A stretch of DNA of 64,000 nt from contig CM029128.1 in assembly GCA_016859345.1 (NCBI GenBank), forward strand, positions 21,579,604-21,643,603, read 5' to 3'. The position numbers and the translations under genes were made by a program. Shown here one piece after another: positions 1 through 12,417 of the stretch. The DNA is from Istiophorus platypterus. Taxonomy: Eukaryota > Chordata > Actinopteri > Istiophoriformes > Istiophoridae. A model generated the notes under the pieces. The model made no database searches. It worked only from the letters and a program-made list of their open reading frames with translations, and was not told the DNA's origin. The stretch's first letter is position 1, and the number at the start of each line of letters is the position of its first letter.

Positions 1-624
1 TCTATCTCTCGGTCTTTCTTTCACACTTGATTTGGATGCCATTACAGTACTGAGATACCAATAAGATGCACTGTGATGTACAGAATTGTTGCATTGCACC
101 TTTACCAAGTACAACGGTGGTAGCGTTCTCTAAATGTATTATGCATTTAATTTGGAAAAAAAATCGATATTTTTTAATGAATAATCTGAATTTGCCTATA
201 CCTTAAAAGCTTCCCTAAATGAACATGCTCAACTGACACTATATTTTGAAATAAACAATGATAAGCATTCCTGTGATGGGTTTTATGCTGATCATGTGAT
301 TGTAGTTATGTTGTAGGCATGTCGTAGGCATCCCAGGATGCATTGGGATGTTTTTTTTGAGTTGTTACTGGAATTATTATGTCCTACTTTGTGCTCCACA
401 ATGGTTCCATACTTACACTATTAGTGTGAAATTTTATTATGAGTGAATGTGGTTAGACTATGAGGGAGTTAGTAGTCAGTCTGAATGAAATAATTTACAT
501 TATGGTTTATAAGTGTCAATTTAAAATTCTTTCAGCTGCCCAAAACTGTGTTTATCTTTTTGTTCACAGTATCTTATGTTATATTTAACACTAATATATT
601 TAAAATAATATCATGATACACTGA

Positions 625-1470
625 TCACAGAATTTGCCAGGTCAAGAGCACTTTCCAGGAGGAAGGTGTATCATTGTTAAGTCTACAATCAAGAGACACC
701 TTCATGAATGTAAATACAGAGGGTTTATCACAACGTACAAAACACTCAACAACAGAAAGGTCAGATTAGACTTTCATAGAAAACATCTAAAAAAGTCTGA
801 CTAGTTCTGGAACAAGATTCTTTGGACAGATGAAACCAAGATGAACTTGTATCAGAATGATGGGAAGAGAAATGTCTGGAGAAGGAAAAAAACGGCTCAT
901 GATCCAAATCCACCACATCATCTGTCAACCATCATAGAGACAGTGTTATGACATGGTCATGTATGGCTGCCTGTGGAACTGGGTCACTGATGTTTATTGA
1001 TGATGTGACTGCTCATAGAAGCAGCAGGATGAAAGTGTATAGGTCTTTACTGTCTGCTCAGATTTAGCTGAAAGCTGCAAAACTGATTGGTCAGTGCTTC
1101 ACAGTATAGATGGATGAAAGCAACCCAAAGGTTTCAAGGCAAAGAAATCAAATATTATTCAATGGCCAAGTCAGTCCACTGTCCTGAACCAAACTGAGCA
1201 TGATTTTCACTTCCTGAAAACAAAACTGAGGGCAGAAAGACTCACAAGCAGCAACTGAAGGCAGCTGCAGAAAAAGTCCTGGCAAAGCATCTCAAGGGAG
1301 GAAACTCAGCATTTGGTGATGTCAGTGGTTTCCAGACCTCAGGCAGTTATTGACTATAAATGATTTTCATCCAAAAAGTTAAAGATAATCCTGATAATTA
1401 TGTTGGTTTGTCCAATTACTTTTGAGACTTTATACACTAGCTTCCTCTATTTTGGACTCTTTGGCTCACA
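625..1470 (+). mobile_element. Tc1-like DNA transposon relic (transposase, decayed)
   Basis: Translated fragments on the + strand match a Tc1-like transposase. Around 815-845 the peptide VLWTDETKMNLYQNDGKRNV carries the first catalytic Asp of the DDE domain. Further right, the text for FIDDVT and a C-terminal stretch around 1190-1340 follow in the usual order. Stops and frameshifts interrupt every frame, and the N-terminal helix-turn-helix is missing. The piece near 680-730 is nearly identical, inverted, to 58455-58515, so both copies belong to one family. It lies inside a ptpa intron in the sense direction. It is inactive. The ends are approximate because I could not find terminal inverted repeats. 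Confidence 0.85.
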
Positions 1471-2084
1471 GTCCCCTCAAAAGTTAGCACTGTCAAGTGC
1501 AACAAACTTTTTATGGTTCGATGCAAATTTGAGCAAAGTTATTTCATTTTTCCTATAATGAATCTTCTGATTGTAGTGTTTCTATTTAAATTAACTGAAA
1601 TTGTCATCAAATTTTGCTCTTTAAAATGCTCATGTTAACAAGCAGTAACCCAAACACAAACTCCAAAACACAAATAGACAGTATTTCACAGTCCTGCCTT
1701 TGTCAGGTCAAAAATTTAGTTTTGACTGCAAAGTTGCTGTTTTGCTTCGCCTTTTTCAGTCTTGACTGCAGGCTTCTTTTTCCTCTTGCGCTTACTCTTA
1801 CTCAGACAGGCCTGTAAGCATGTACACCTAAGTATTTTCCTCCTATTCACACACATATGGATACTTCAAACTCATGTTCTTTTTTTAATTCGCACACAAG
1901 GCTCTTCTGTGCATGTGTGTGCGTTGTCCTAAACATGAGTCACTTCCTTCACCACATGCTGCTGTGAATCACTCCTTCCTCCAGGGGATACGGGCTGTCT
2001 CCACCCCCCTTTCCTCCCTCTTCCATGCCCTTCCCCCATGTGTTCTCATGTGAGGCCCTGGAAAGTGTCTAGAGCTGTGTGTGT

Positions 2085-2151
2085 GGGAGGGTGGGCTGTT
2101 TGGGGGGATGAAAGGGGGGCTTGGGGGCTTGGAGGTGGGGGTGGGGGGCGG
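2085..2151 (+). other. G-run-rich tract, candidate G-quadruplex
   Basis: Within 67 bases there are at least eight runs of three or more G, including gggagggtggg near 2085 and several runs of five or six G to 2148. That fits the usual G3+N1-7 pattern for an intramolecular quadruplex, in DNA or in ptpa pre-mRNA because the G-rich strand is the sense strand. The flanks (1980-2040) are C- and T-rich. No gene is visible here. Confidence 0.55.
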
Positions 2152-2706
2152 AAAAAGGAGAGGGTTTGTTAGATTGATGCCCCAGGGTCTGGGTTTAGGT
2201 TCCTCAGCCTCTTAGGAGAAAATGGTGGGAACAGTCTGTAGCCCTCATATCATTCATACATTTCTAAATTCACATGTTGGTTTTTGTCAGTCTTACTTGT
2301 TGCAGGTCATACCTACCCATTTTTTTCAACATTTTTTTACTATTGTCTTTCTGCTGGCTAATACACAATCAGTTTATCTCAAAATTATTATTCAGGTGAT
2401 TTCAGGAACAACAGGTCAACCTTATGTTCTGCATGGTCTTTGATTCCTAAAAGCAGTGTAATCAATGGGTGATTCCATGCCAACTCGTGCAGAAATTGGA
2501 ACTTTTCTTGGTTTCTCAAAAATGGGAAATAATGAATATTTTTCATTTCCTTGTCATCCTTCAAGATAACCAGCCGTGTGAAATCCAGTATCGATTTGAG
2601 TTTTCATTTGGAACTTTGTCACTAAGTTACAGTATGGATGCGTTCCACCAGATATTTTTCCCCTGTCCCTCTTTCAACTTGACTATATCATTTCTCTGAT
2701 TTGTAG

Positions 2707-2814
2707 ATGAAGACGGGTCCGTTTGCTGAACACTCAAACCAGCTGTGGAACATCAGCGCTGTCCCTTCTTGGTCCAAAGTCAACCAGGGCCTGATCAGAA
2801 TGTACAAGGCAGAG
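2707..2814 (+). CDS. ptpa: ptpa, internal coding exon (protein phosphatase 2A activator), partial gene
   Basis: This 108-bp exon encodes 36 residues in phase 0, including GPFAEHSNQLWNISAVPSWS and then KVNQGLIRMYKAE. That is the highly conserved C-terminal region of PTPA (PPP2R4). PTPA is a cytosolic and nuclear factor that binds the PP2A catalytic core, helps load its active-site metals in an ATP-dependent way, and has been described as a peptidyl-prolyl isomerase. The acceptor is tgatttgtag before atgaag, and the donor is gcagag followed by gtacag. The methionine at the start is internal in the protein, not a start codon. The next exon, at 9436, continues the reading frame exactly. Recognition is from memory of the family, but the match is near identity. 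Confidence 0.95.
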
Positions 2815-3924
2815 GTACAGCTTCTTTGTTCTCATTCATTCTCACTGATCAGTCCAAATTTTCACAGATTAATTAGTCCATTAAATAGTTTATTCGAGAG
2901 AGACTACATGCAGTTTTTAAGCATCAATTTCACAAAAACAATACCAAATGAGAAGATCATAATTTGCAGCGTAGATAGGAAACCACAAAATTTGAACTCC
3001 ACAAAGAGAAGGAATCTCAATCCTTACTGCTCTCATTTGCAATTGCTCAGTCCAACAGTATGCAAAAGCACTGTGTGAATTTTACTTAACCAGCACAAGA
3101 AAATCCACTAATCATGTGTCAAAATAAATGTATTTCAGACCGAAGAATCACAAATAGAAATGCTGGTGTGACCAAGACTGCGTAAAAAGATTTTTCCATT
3201 CGGATTTCAGTCGATTTAGGCTTTTCAGCAGATATGTTCACCATGTTCTTCATGTACTTGAACACTGAAAAAAATGTCCCGAAAAGTCTTGCCACATCAG
3301 TAAGCTACATGATGATTAAAAATAAAATCAATGATACAATATTGAAAACTTTAAGGACAGTCCCCAAGGAGGAATTTTTCACTAAAGTGCTGCTGAGTGT
3401 AAGTGGTTTACTACATATATTCATAATCTAAATTTCTTCTTTTTGGCAATGCTGTATGGTTAAAAATTCTTGTAAATGAAAAAGCTTTAACCTGAGAGTT
3501 ATCACCTTCAGCCAGAAGGGGTCCGGGGCCAGTATGCTTTGTCAGTAGTTAACTGCCAGTGTTAGTGTTTGTGTTTTTATTTTAGGTCTATAACTTGTGC
3601 CTCTGGTATATGGAATGATACTAGTGTGCATTTTGTGGACTCAAAGCGCACTGTGATTCCGACAGTGTTGATCATGGTAGAAACCAGAACTTTTTAAAGT
3701 GGGACTCACAGGCGGAGGAGGGGCAAGTCACACAGAGCAGACAGGGAGAGGCACAGGCACATACAGGGAGAGAGAAACCAGCTGGACTCAATCGAGACCA
3801 GAAACTCAAAAATGGAGAAAGGGGGCCAATACTGAGTCAAATCTGAGTCAAAAAAAGCTCATAGACCAGTTAGGGGTCTTTAAAAAAACATCTTGAGACT
3901 GGACTCAGTTACTACAGTCCTAGA

Positions 3925-4375
3925 TGGCGCTAGAGGGAAAATTGAAGGATGACCAAAGTCCTCACGGTACATCCTCTGGAAACCATGAATTTAGCATTTT
4001 TGAGCATACCGTGAAGTATCTAACTATCTGATGGATTCCCATGAAATATTGTAAAGACATTCATGTTTGCATCAGAATTAACTGTAATAACTTTGGTGAT
4101 AACTTTTTCCTCTACTGCCATCATCAGATCATCAAAAACTAATGACATTCCCATCAGCCAAAGCTTAACTTTGTATTCAGTGCTAATTAGTGAGTGGTAG
4201 CAATGTTAATCTAAGATAGTACAGTTAACATTACCATAAACATTTTAGCATCGTCAGTGTGAGCATGTAACTGCTGATGTTAGCATTTTGCTCAGAGTTT
4301 AGTGGTGATTAAGTAAAACTTCAAAGATCTTCTAGCAATGGCTGTGGACCCCTGTTTTCATCTTAAGCTGGGAAC
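3925..4375. repeat. Dispersed repeat family A, copy 1
   Basis: This copy shares ordered blocks with five other places in the window (14560-15075, 29700-29930, 48600-48830, 50460-50630 and 55140-55400). The blocks are a 'ggattnccatgaaat..tgta.agacattcatg' segment, a 'catcctctggaaaccatgaa' segment, an 'actaatgacattcccatcag' segment, a run of 'gcatg..gatgttagcattt' words, and 'tagc.atggctgt.gac'. No protein is encoded. It resembles a repeat I associate with percomorph genomes and is probably a non-autonomous DNA element, but its class is not shown by the sequence. Confidence 0.6.
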
Positions 4376-4796
4376 CTTAGTGGTTCATATTTTGTGATAC
4401 TGGAGCTTGGAGATTATGTCCTGGTTAAAGCTTTAAATACAAGTAGTTTTAACCTGTTTATTTAGCATACTGAGAGGTAATGCTACATGTAATGATGTTT
4501 TCTTTTTTTCCTCTGCACTACTGTAAGAGTGATATTTTCCTTTGTGAAAAGTGTCTTTTAAAAAACATTACCAAGTAACTAGAAAAAAAAATCATTGCTG
4601 TGTCACTTGGATTTCTTGTAATCCTTCACCCTGATTAAGGAATGGTACTTTCTTGTTGACATGACATTTAAAAAACCAGGTTACAACTGAACGCCAACTA
4701 TGACCAGGTTTTTCTGGAGCAAAACACCCTTACTGACTCCTTTGGGTAATAGTGGAGAGAGGCAGGAAAGGGTTAACAGTGGATAGGAGAGAATGG

Positions 4797-4798
<2 letters not shown>

Positions 4799-4879
<81 letters not shown>
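4799..4879. repeat. (GT)n microsatellite, about 81 bp
   Basis: This is an uninterrupted GT tract inside the last ptpa intron. Degraded GT-rich sequence continues to about 4925. It has potential for Z-DNA and length polymorphism. Confidence 0.98.
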
Positions 4880-4880
<1 letters not shown>

Positions 4881-7800
4881 ACACGTGTGCTTGTGTGTGT
4901 GCGCGCTTGTCTGTGTGCGTGAGTGCAAGCACAGTTAGGGGTGGGGTTGGGGGGATGTCTAAGCCTGTTCTTTCCCCGCCTGCATGCCCACATCCTGTGT
5001 TTTCCAGAGTGGCCTGTGAGTCTTCCCAAAGAGCTGAGGGGCCAAGCTGTCTGGTTCCCCCACCCCCTCCTCCTCTGCCGTTCCCTTCATTAAATCCTCC
5101 CCTCTCTCTCTCTCCCAACCTTCCTCCAAGCCTGGAGCAACCATCAGCAGCCTTGCATTCCTCTCTCCCTTTTCCTGGCCCCACACAGGGTTTCGGGCAG
5201 AGAGTTGTACTAGACCTAGAAAGAGAAGAATCCACTGTTTTCTGTCTGAGTGGGGAGTTGATTCTCAGGTCCAGTCGCTTGTTTTGAACATTAAGTGTGT
5301 GAAATGAAAAACATACTCAGTAAAGCAATATTGAATGGAATTGTTATATATTGTAAGGTTTATCTGGTCCATACTTTCAATGCAGAACAGATCCCCACCT
5401 CTCGTCTGTAATGTACATCTTGAAAGCTTCTAACATACCTTTTTACATATTGTAGCCTCTTTACTAGAAGCAATTTAAAAGTGTGTTTTCCTTATCCCCA
5501 GTGATTCAGTTCATTGTAGTGCTCTATTAAAAAAAATCAGCTTGCACAGACACAAAATTTTCTTTTGTTTGATAAATGTGCTTTTATTGTTATCAGAGAC
5601 AAGCCAATTTTGAGTCTCAACAGGTTTATTTTGGAGGCAAGTGAATGAAGACCAGACTGTCTGAAAGGTAGGAAAAACAGTCAAAAGCGCATAAAGGATA
5701 GTGCTTTGTTATTCTACATTCTTCTTACTTTAGTCAGCTATCTTCAGATTTAGTCTCAGTCTTAGTCCTCAGATAAAAAGTCTGTTAGTTTTAGTCATAA
5801 AAATTAACATTTCAGTCAAACTTCAGCAAACTGCTTTATAGATAAGATTATATCCAGCTGATTTTAGGCTAAATGAAAATAAGCCATAAAGTGCCAGGTT
5901 GTATGATTAAGAGTGCAGCTTTGCAGGATGTCTGCTTTGATGTTATTATTTTTAAGGATCACATCCAGGCACAAAAGTGTGGAAAAATGTGACATTAGCA
6001 AATCAATGCCGTCCAACTCTTGAAATACAAGTCAGTCGTTGCTATGATCTTAACTTGTTGTTTGATAACACAAACCCTGAGAATTCAGGAAAAATAATCT
6101 CACACATTCTAAAAGAAGCCTGTACAGCAGCCCTGCAATAATTCCAACCCTTTTAATGTTCAGTTTTCTCAGGACTACACTTGAAAGTGTTGATTTTACT
6201 CTATGATTTTATAGGCCTTAGTGGAAGTTTTGAACTAGATTTTGTAATACAATACAAGGAAATAGTATTTGGCTTAATGCGGCTTTAAAATTTAAAAAAA
6301 AGTAACACTAATAATATTTTAACATTACAGATCTCAGTTTCTTTGTGACACTCCTGTAAGTGTCTCTTCAAGCTTGATTCTGTGTTCGAAGGGTTTTAAT
6401 CCGGACAATACTACACACTCGTTTCTTCTCTCAGCAGTGTCATATTTGAAGCAGATCCAACCCGTTTTCTCTGACCAAATCCCACTGTTCCTATCATGAT
6501 CAGTTCCCATCACCACAACCATAGTGTCAAAGTGCCTACAGTAGCTAGGCTTAAACTGGCATATTTGTCAGAGCATTCATTGGTGACCTACTGGTGTGCA
6601 GAGTCACCAAGTAGATGATTTGCTTTACAGGATGAGAAATGTGAAGCACGGCCATCCAATGGACAATTGGATTATGTCAATTTTGAAAAAAAAAAAAAAA
6701 AAAGGCTTGTCATTTGACACTGATATTGACATAGACAAAATTGACACCATTTGACATGTCAAAATTTTCCTTAAATTAACACTACATGGAAAGGCCAAAG
6801 AATTTAGAACATCTCTTAATTCTTTTAAATTCCCTACTCTTTCTATAGCTCTCAGCCCAAAAACCATTCGTTCCTACTGAAGATGTAAACAGCTCACAAA
6901 TATATATTTTCATTTCTAAATAGGGCAATATAACTTCCTAATGCAGCTGGGCACTTCACTTTTTAGCAGGTGTTAGTCAAACAGGAGGAAATGATGGGGA
7001 ATGTGTGGGACTATTTTCAACAGCAGATTATTCCACATTCAATGCTCGAGCAAATACTTGGTGGAGGTGGATGGTGTATGTTGCATTGAGTCAAAATAAA
7101 CTACAGTGTGTGGTTTCATGGTAATGAAGGAACTTGTCACCCAGTGCAACAGTGTGTCTTAATGCATATTAGTTAATAGTTTTTGCAAAACAATTGACCT
7201 CCTTTGCACAGAGGAGTATGATACATCAGGCTTTGGATACACACACACACACAATACTTGTTAATAGATATATTCATTGTTGGTTTGGGATGTTGTCATG
7301 GAATTTTGTTGACAATAAGAAAAATATCACCAGATATATCCTTTAAACAATGTAGTATTTGTGAGAAAATGATAAACGGTAATCTAAAGTATATATGACA
7401 TTAAGATATAGAGCACAAAAGATTTAACAAATGTAGGCACTGGGTTTGCCATAAACTTTACTTGTTTATGGTAAATCTATGTGGATCTATGTCGACTTTT
7501 TACTGATTGGCACATGAATTATTAACCATAGTATAAAAGCCATTAAAAGCTTTTTTTTTTTCGTATTAAGAGTTTATCTCTGATAAATGACCCATCGATG
7601 GTTATACAGATTTATCACTGACTAAAAGTCTGTTTAGACAAAAGTCTTCAGAGGCACGTTTTTTCACCTCAGAGCTTCCCAGGTGATCATGACCGATAGC
7701 GTCACCATACAGATAGACTGCATACAAGAGTTCAATTCCACTATGTTCCTTTCAACACAGTCACCCAACCCCCACTTCAGACACCCAAAACCCCCACCCA

Positions 7801-9435
7801 TGCTTTCCAAAACTGGGTCCATGTCATTACACACAAAAGGGCCTTCTCTCGGCTGGTTCACAGCCATTTTGAAATCATTCAAAGTGAAAGGCCAGTGGGA
7901 AGCGTTAACTGCAGCGCTCCTTTCAGGTCAAGGTTAACTCTGGGTTTGGGCTTTGGTGTAGGTCTGGTACAAGGTCTTTTGTTTACTTGCTTGATCTTTG
8001 CGCTGTTTTCCTATATCATCTGATAATGAAGCATTTAACATACAATAATCAGTGCACAGAGGCCATAGAACACTGCTATTATCGTCGTCATTGTTGATTA
8101 TAATAATGTTAACAACAATAATAATATTACAACTTTGAAAACATCTCTTGCAGTTCTGATAACATGACATTCAATAGAGTTTGCCCAACTGGTCAAGAAA
8201 CACAAGCTTTCAGATAATAAGGCGTTGGAAACAATCAAACAGTATATCCAGAAATGGTTTAGGTTGATGTGAATCTTAAGGATGGTAGGACTGACAAACA
8301 GGTCAGTTCTGAGATTAAAGTCAGATGTCAGAGGTAAATAATATCTCACTTTATGTTCAGATGCAACTCGAATTCAATTTTTGTCTTTCTTTATTCTCAC
8401 ATAATTAACCTTAGGAGAGCGCCTACATTTGAATTGTGCATCTTTTGGGCGTCTTTGTTGGCCCAACATGATGAATCATTGAGGCACACGCTTTTGGACA
8501 GTCACTCCTCGAAAGCTCTCATAATGTTTCACATGAAATGTGATGGAAGTAGTTGTGTTATGAAGTTAAGGCTATCTAAAGTGCTGGTGTTAACATAACA
8601 CCAGCATTTAAAACAGGGAAATTTCAAGGGAAAAATCAATTCATGTCAATGTAATTGCCAAATTCAGTAATTTGAACACAGAGGCAAGGTTAAATCATTG
8701 TAGATTTTTCATGTCAAGTTCCAGCATAGTAAATGTTGATTCCCAAATTCCCAATGCTTACTAAGCTTTATTGACAGTGCTGACCTTTCAGGGAACAAAG
8801 CTCCCCAGAGTGCTAAAAGTAGGAATTTATTGTAGCTAACAGCTTGTTAACCAATCCATTTTTATTTAACCTTCTCTGTCAGAGTATAAACTGCTCCACA
8901 AATGAGACATGATTTGCAGACCAATAGTAGACAGGAGTTGATGGTACAAATAGGTTGAATAAATTCTGTGAACTTATTGTCCCCTTAGTGACTGAGCAAA
9001 TGTACTTGCTAATTAACAGCTAATTAGCTTTCAGCTCATTAGCTTGAGAGCTAAAGTGAAACTTTTTTTTAAATAAAATGATCTACAATTACAAACACAA
9101 AACCCAAGAGGGATGGAAAATGGTACAGTAAAAGTATATTACAAAGAGGCCCAGAAAGATAATGTGATTGTGACTTGAGTATCTTAATTCTACCAACATG
9201 ACGCTGGTAGGCTTAGTATTTATCTTGCCAGACATAGTAGTCCACCAACTAACCCTACAAGAAGGAGCTGTATTACAAAACTTCTGGAACTATATTTTGT
9301 TAATGTGCTAATAAATTCAGCACATTTTGAAACATAGAGTGCATCATGGTTTTAGTGCTTGGTGGTTGTTTTTTTGTTTCTAATTTTTCTAATGTTAGTT
9401 AATGATCCCTCCTTCCTTTCTTCCATCATTTCCAG

Positions 9436-9510
9436 TGTTTGGAGAAGTTCCCTGTGATCCAGCACTTCAAATTCGGTAGCCTGCTGTCCATCCAGCCAGT
9501 GAACCCATGA
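9436..9510 (+). CDS. ptpa: ptpa, terminal coding exon with stop codon
   Basis: After the acceptor tttccag, 75 bases encode CLEKFPVIQHFKFGSLLSIQ and then PVNP followed by TGA at 9508-9510. This continues the 2707-2814 exon in frame (...RMYKAE then CLEKF...). It gives a C-terminus about as long as in mammalian PTPA, which ends FKFGSLLPIHPVTSG. The last residues differ from mammals, as expected for the variable tail. The two exons place the gene on the + strand, pointing toward ier5l. Confidence 0.95.
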   Translation, partial: CLEKFPVIQHFKFGSLLSIQPVNP

Positions 9511-10040
9511 CTCTCATGGAGGAATGCTACGCACAGGATTGAAAGACCAAAATCCAAACAGTTGGAACCAACCTTTTCCCATTTCTCTGACATCTTCATG
9601 TGCAAATATAACAGTAGCAAAAATCAACCACATCTAGTCTGGCATGCTTTCCCACATGTGCATGCATGTGGTTATGAAAGCTTATAAGTCATCCACAACA
9701 AAATGAAGAGCATGTTGTGGTTGTGATTTTTGGAGCATCCTCCTTTTTAGAAGTGTGCTCGTTGATGCTTAGTGCTTGAATTTACCTCAAAGTTTGGTTC
9801 CTCATGAGCAGTAGGCTCATTTACATTGAGTGAGATGATACAAAAAAGACCTTGTGTGACTCTTGAAAATCTTTTGTCATCTTTTTTTTGTTCAGTTTTA
9901 GCTGCATTCCTGGTTTGTTTTATAGCCAAATGTTTTAATTTAGTTGCTAAATATTTGAATTGCCCGCTTTATTTTTATCAGTTGTGTTGAACACTGTAAA
10001 TTGACAAACCATACATAATAAATTCTTGTTTGTGCTGTGC
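9511..10040 (+). other. ptpa: ptpa 3' UTR
   Basis: AT-rich sequence follows the ptpa stop codon. The first good polyadenylation hexamer is AATAAA at 10017-10022, followed by GT-rich sequence (cttgtttgtgctgtgctgc), a typical downstream element. A second AATAAA at about 10190 may be an alternative end. No ORF or repeat was recognised inside. The end is inferred. Confidence 0.6.
10017..10022 (+). terminator. Candidate ptpa polyadenylation signal AATAAA
   Basis: A canonical hexamer lies 507 bases after the ptpa stop, with a GT-rich element starting about 6 bases downstream. This is the best candidate for the transcript end. It is inferred from sequence only. Confidence 0.55.
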
Positions 10041-12417
10041 TGCTTTTTTTCTCAAAATTTTCCACCCACATAGAATATTGTAGTTTTTTAATTCAGATTT
10101 GACCCCATTTAGAATGACTCTGCACTGTTAAATTCTGAATGTGTTTCCATCAGCATGTTTTAAGGATCACATCATGTGTTTCTTGATTTAATAAAGGAAA
10201 ACTTCTATTTGTGTTATTAGTGACCAGCCAAAACTGATTTAATAAATCCCTGTTTTCTCATCATTTACTTTGTGTCACCACCATCTACTTGAATTTCTTA
10301 GTTTCTATGTTACATGAAAGCCACTGTAGGTAAGATTTGAAAATTTCCCACATTGGTACAACCATTAGTGGTATGCTCGTAATTTGAAAGATGCTATAAT
10401 TACAAATTCAAAAAATTGTGGCTTTAAGTAAGAAACTGTCCGTTTTGTCTCTTCATCCTCATGCATTTCATAAAATTGCCTTGTTTTTGGACAAGGTTCA
10501 TTCATTCAAAATAATTTCTTAGAATTTCTTCAAGGTGCAGAGCTTTAAGTCTTGCTGTCTGAAATCATCAAATTTAGCAGTTTCAGTAGGGATACCAAAA
10601 AGGCAAGAAAACATTTGTAATAAAGCTATCACGGATATGTTATCAGAGCAGACTTGTGCTGTTTCAGAAATAAAGAGGGGAAAGGTTTGAGTTATGTGAA
10701 TTTTGATGCAGAGCATCTTTTGTAAGCAGACGTCCATGACTAATAAGAGAGGTGGTCATATTAGAGTCACAGAGGATTTTAGATAAGCACATATTACAGA
10801 TGTTACACTGGTGGGTGCAACAAGTTGATCCTAGACAGTCAGCTGTCTTGAGAGAGAATTTTTCACCAGCTCAGGTACTTTGCTGAAATATGATGAAAAT
10901 TCTAGAATTTGAATTGTATATTTTTACCGAAGTTGATTTTGGTGTCATATTAAAACTCTAAATTCGTGTAGATAAAGGTATTATAGTTCTTAAGTAAAAC
11001 AAGACTTTTGCCCCCCCCTCCCCCGACTACACTATCTGTACATGTTTCATATGATTGGGCTAGTACACTCGTAAATTTTGATTGTATCTAAAAAGAAAAA
11101 AAGAAAAAGTCCTTTGAATGACTTTTACATGCAACTTAAAAACATACCTGTACTCGGGAGTGATTCTTGCATGAAGCCAAATGTTATATTGAAAATAGAC
11201 TATCTTTCTTTTGACCTAGAGATGAACCCAGCAGTGAGCCAGATGGATTCAGAGAAGAGGAAAAAAGTGTTGAATATTGTATGAGTCACAATACTTTATA
11301 CAGATCCATCATGTGAAGGATGATTTTTTTTTTTTCACAGATTTGATTAATAGTTATAGGGAAATGCTGATTAATTTAAAATTTTAATTCCAAAACTGCA
11401 ACAGGGCTTTATATATATTTACTACCACCACTCTAAGGCACTGGAATTCCCCTTACACCCATGATGTTGGACTGCAGAGCTGAGAGTGACGGAATAAAGC
11501 ACAGCAGTCCAAAGGCGACAGAAGGACTTTGTATAAATGTTATTCAACCAGAAGAGCAGCTGTGTCCCATATCAGACGAGGCCTCTGTTGTAAGACATAG
11601 CCCTTGAGGTTGGTCCTTCAGAGGACAGAAAGTTCCCAAGATGAGATGTTCTATGGATGAACCAGCGTACTACCATGAGTTCCTGCCCCTTGACTCACAA
11701 AGAGAAATAACCCTGGTGCATTCAGGTGATCCTCTTTAACTCACAATGTACCAAGTCTTGGTGTTCAGTCAGTGGTAAATATTACATGAACTAGACTACT
11801 GAGAAAGCCATCATGTAAAAAAAAAAGGGAATCCTGGCATAAACCAGTTTTTGTTGTTTTGTTTGAATATGTTGCTCAACACAACATGTGGGCTGTTAAG
11901 CCAGCAGCCTACTCTTAGCAACATCAGTTTATTAATTTGACATGTTTTCACGAGCAAATTGTTGTATTTTCTAAAATACTAATATGTTAGTAACTTAATT
12001 TTAAAATCAAATACACAGATTATGATACAGAAATTGAAATAATACTGACAACTGCAAGTTACACATCAAGTAGAAGTGAAATATTGCAACTAGTAAAATT
12101 GGGTAATCGCACAACCTATCTACATCTGAGGTTTAGCACTCAGGCATTTCCTTGTAGGCAAAATTTTTTCCTGGATTCTAGACGTGGAAAATATCAACTT
12201 TATGAGCTGCCTCAATTCACTTTTAACATGTGAGTGTACATGATGCATTTGGGGTACAAATCTAAGAGGGAAAAAAAGGCTCAATTTCTTGGCCAAACAT
12301 TTGGAAGAATGTTTGGAATGGGACAGCTGTGTCGACCCATTCTGACACGTCTGGGCTTGAAATGTCTTCAGTGGAGGCAGTTTCTGAAATGGGATGCAGC
12401 TACAGATGTAAGATAGT
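10041..12417. other. Intergenic, no recognisable gene
   Basis: This is AT-rich intergenic sequence between the ptpa and ier5l 3' ends. A C-run lies near 11010-11025. A more GC-balanced segment at 11440-11700 has no sustained reading frame, splice-site pair or repeat match that I recognise. Confidence 0.6.

Larger units (their letters stand above)
1..2706 (+). other. ptpa: ptpa intron, 3' part (5' end outside window)
   Basis: This is the intron that precedes the first visible ptpa exon. Its 3' end is the acceptor at 2705-2706 (tgatttgtag), and its 5' end lies left of the window. I looked here for the preceding ptpa exon, whose product should end just before Met-Lys-Thr-Gly-Pro-Phe, and found none. 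The intron is therefore at least 2.7 kb long. It contains a Tc1-like relic and a G-rich block, listed separately. The first 600 bases hold only AT-rich sequence with nothing I can name. Confidence 0.8.
2815..9435 (+). other. ptpa: ptpa last intron (6.6 kb)
   Basis: This intron runs from donor gtacag at 2815 to acceptor tttccag ending at 9435. It contains a dispersed-repeat copy (about 3925-4375) and a long (GT)n tract (4799-4879). A T/C-rich block lies at 5040-5200, an A-run at 6686-6703, and a short (CA)n at 7231-7252. Two stretches resemble repeats I associate with percomorph genomes but could not confirm: 5700-5830, with many tagtc motifs, and 6960-7360. I see no additional coding exon or RNA gene. 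The apparent frames encoding Thr-His or Cys-Val repeats at the (GT)n tract are artefacts. Confidence 0.8.

Noticed and set aside
4681..5235. Open frame of 184 codons with a long Thr-His repeat
   Set aside because: It is produced by the (GT)n tract and the flanking C/T-rich sequence. It has no domain and lies inside a ptpa intron.
9001..9060. Clustered gctaatt/agctcatt words, possible palindrome
   Set aside because: The pairing is short and interrupted. It does not exceed what AT-rich repeats give by chance.
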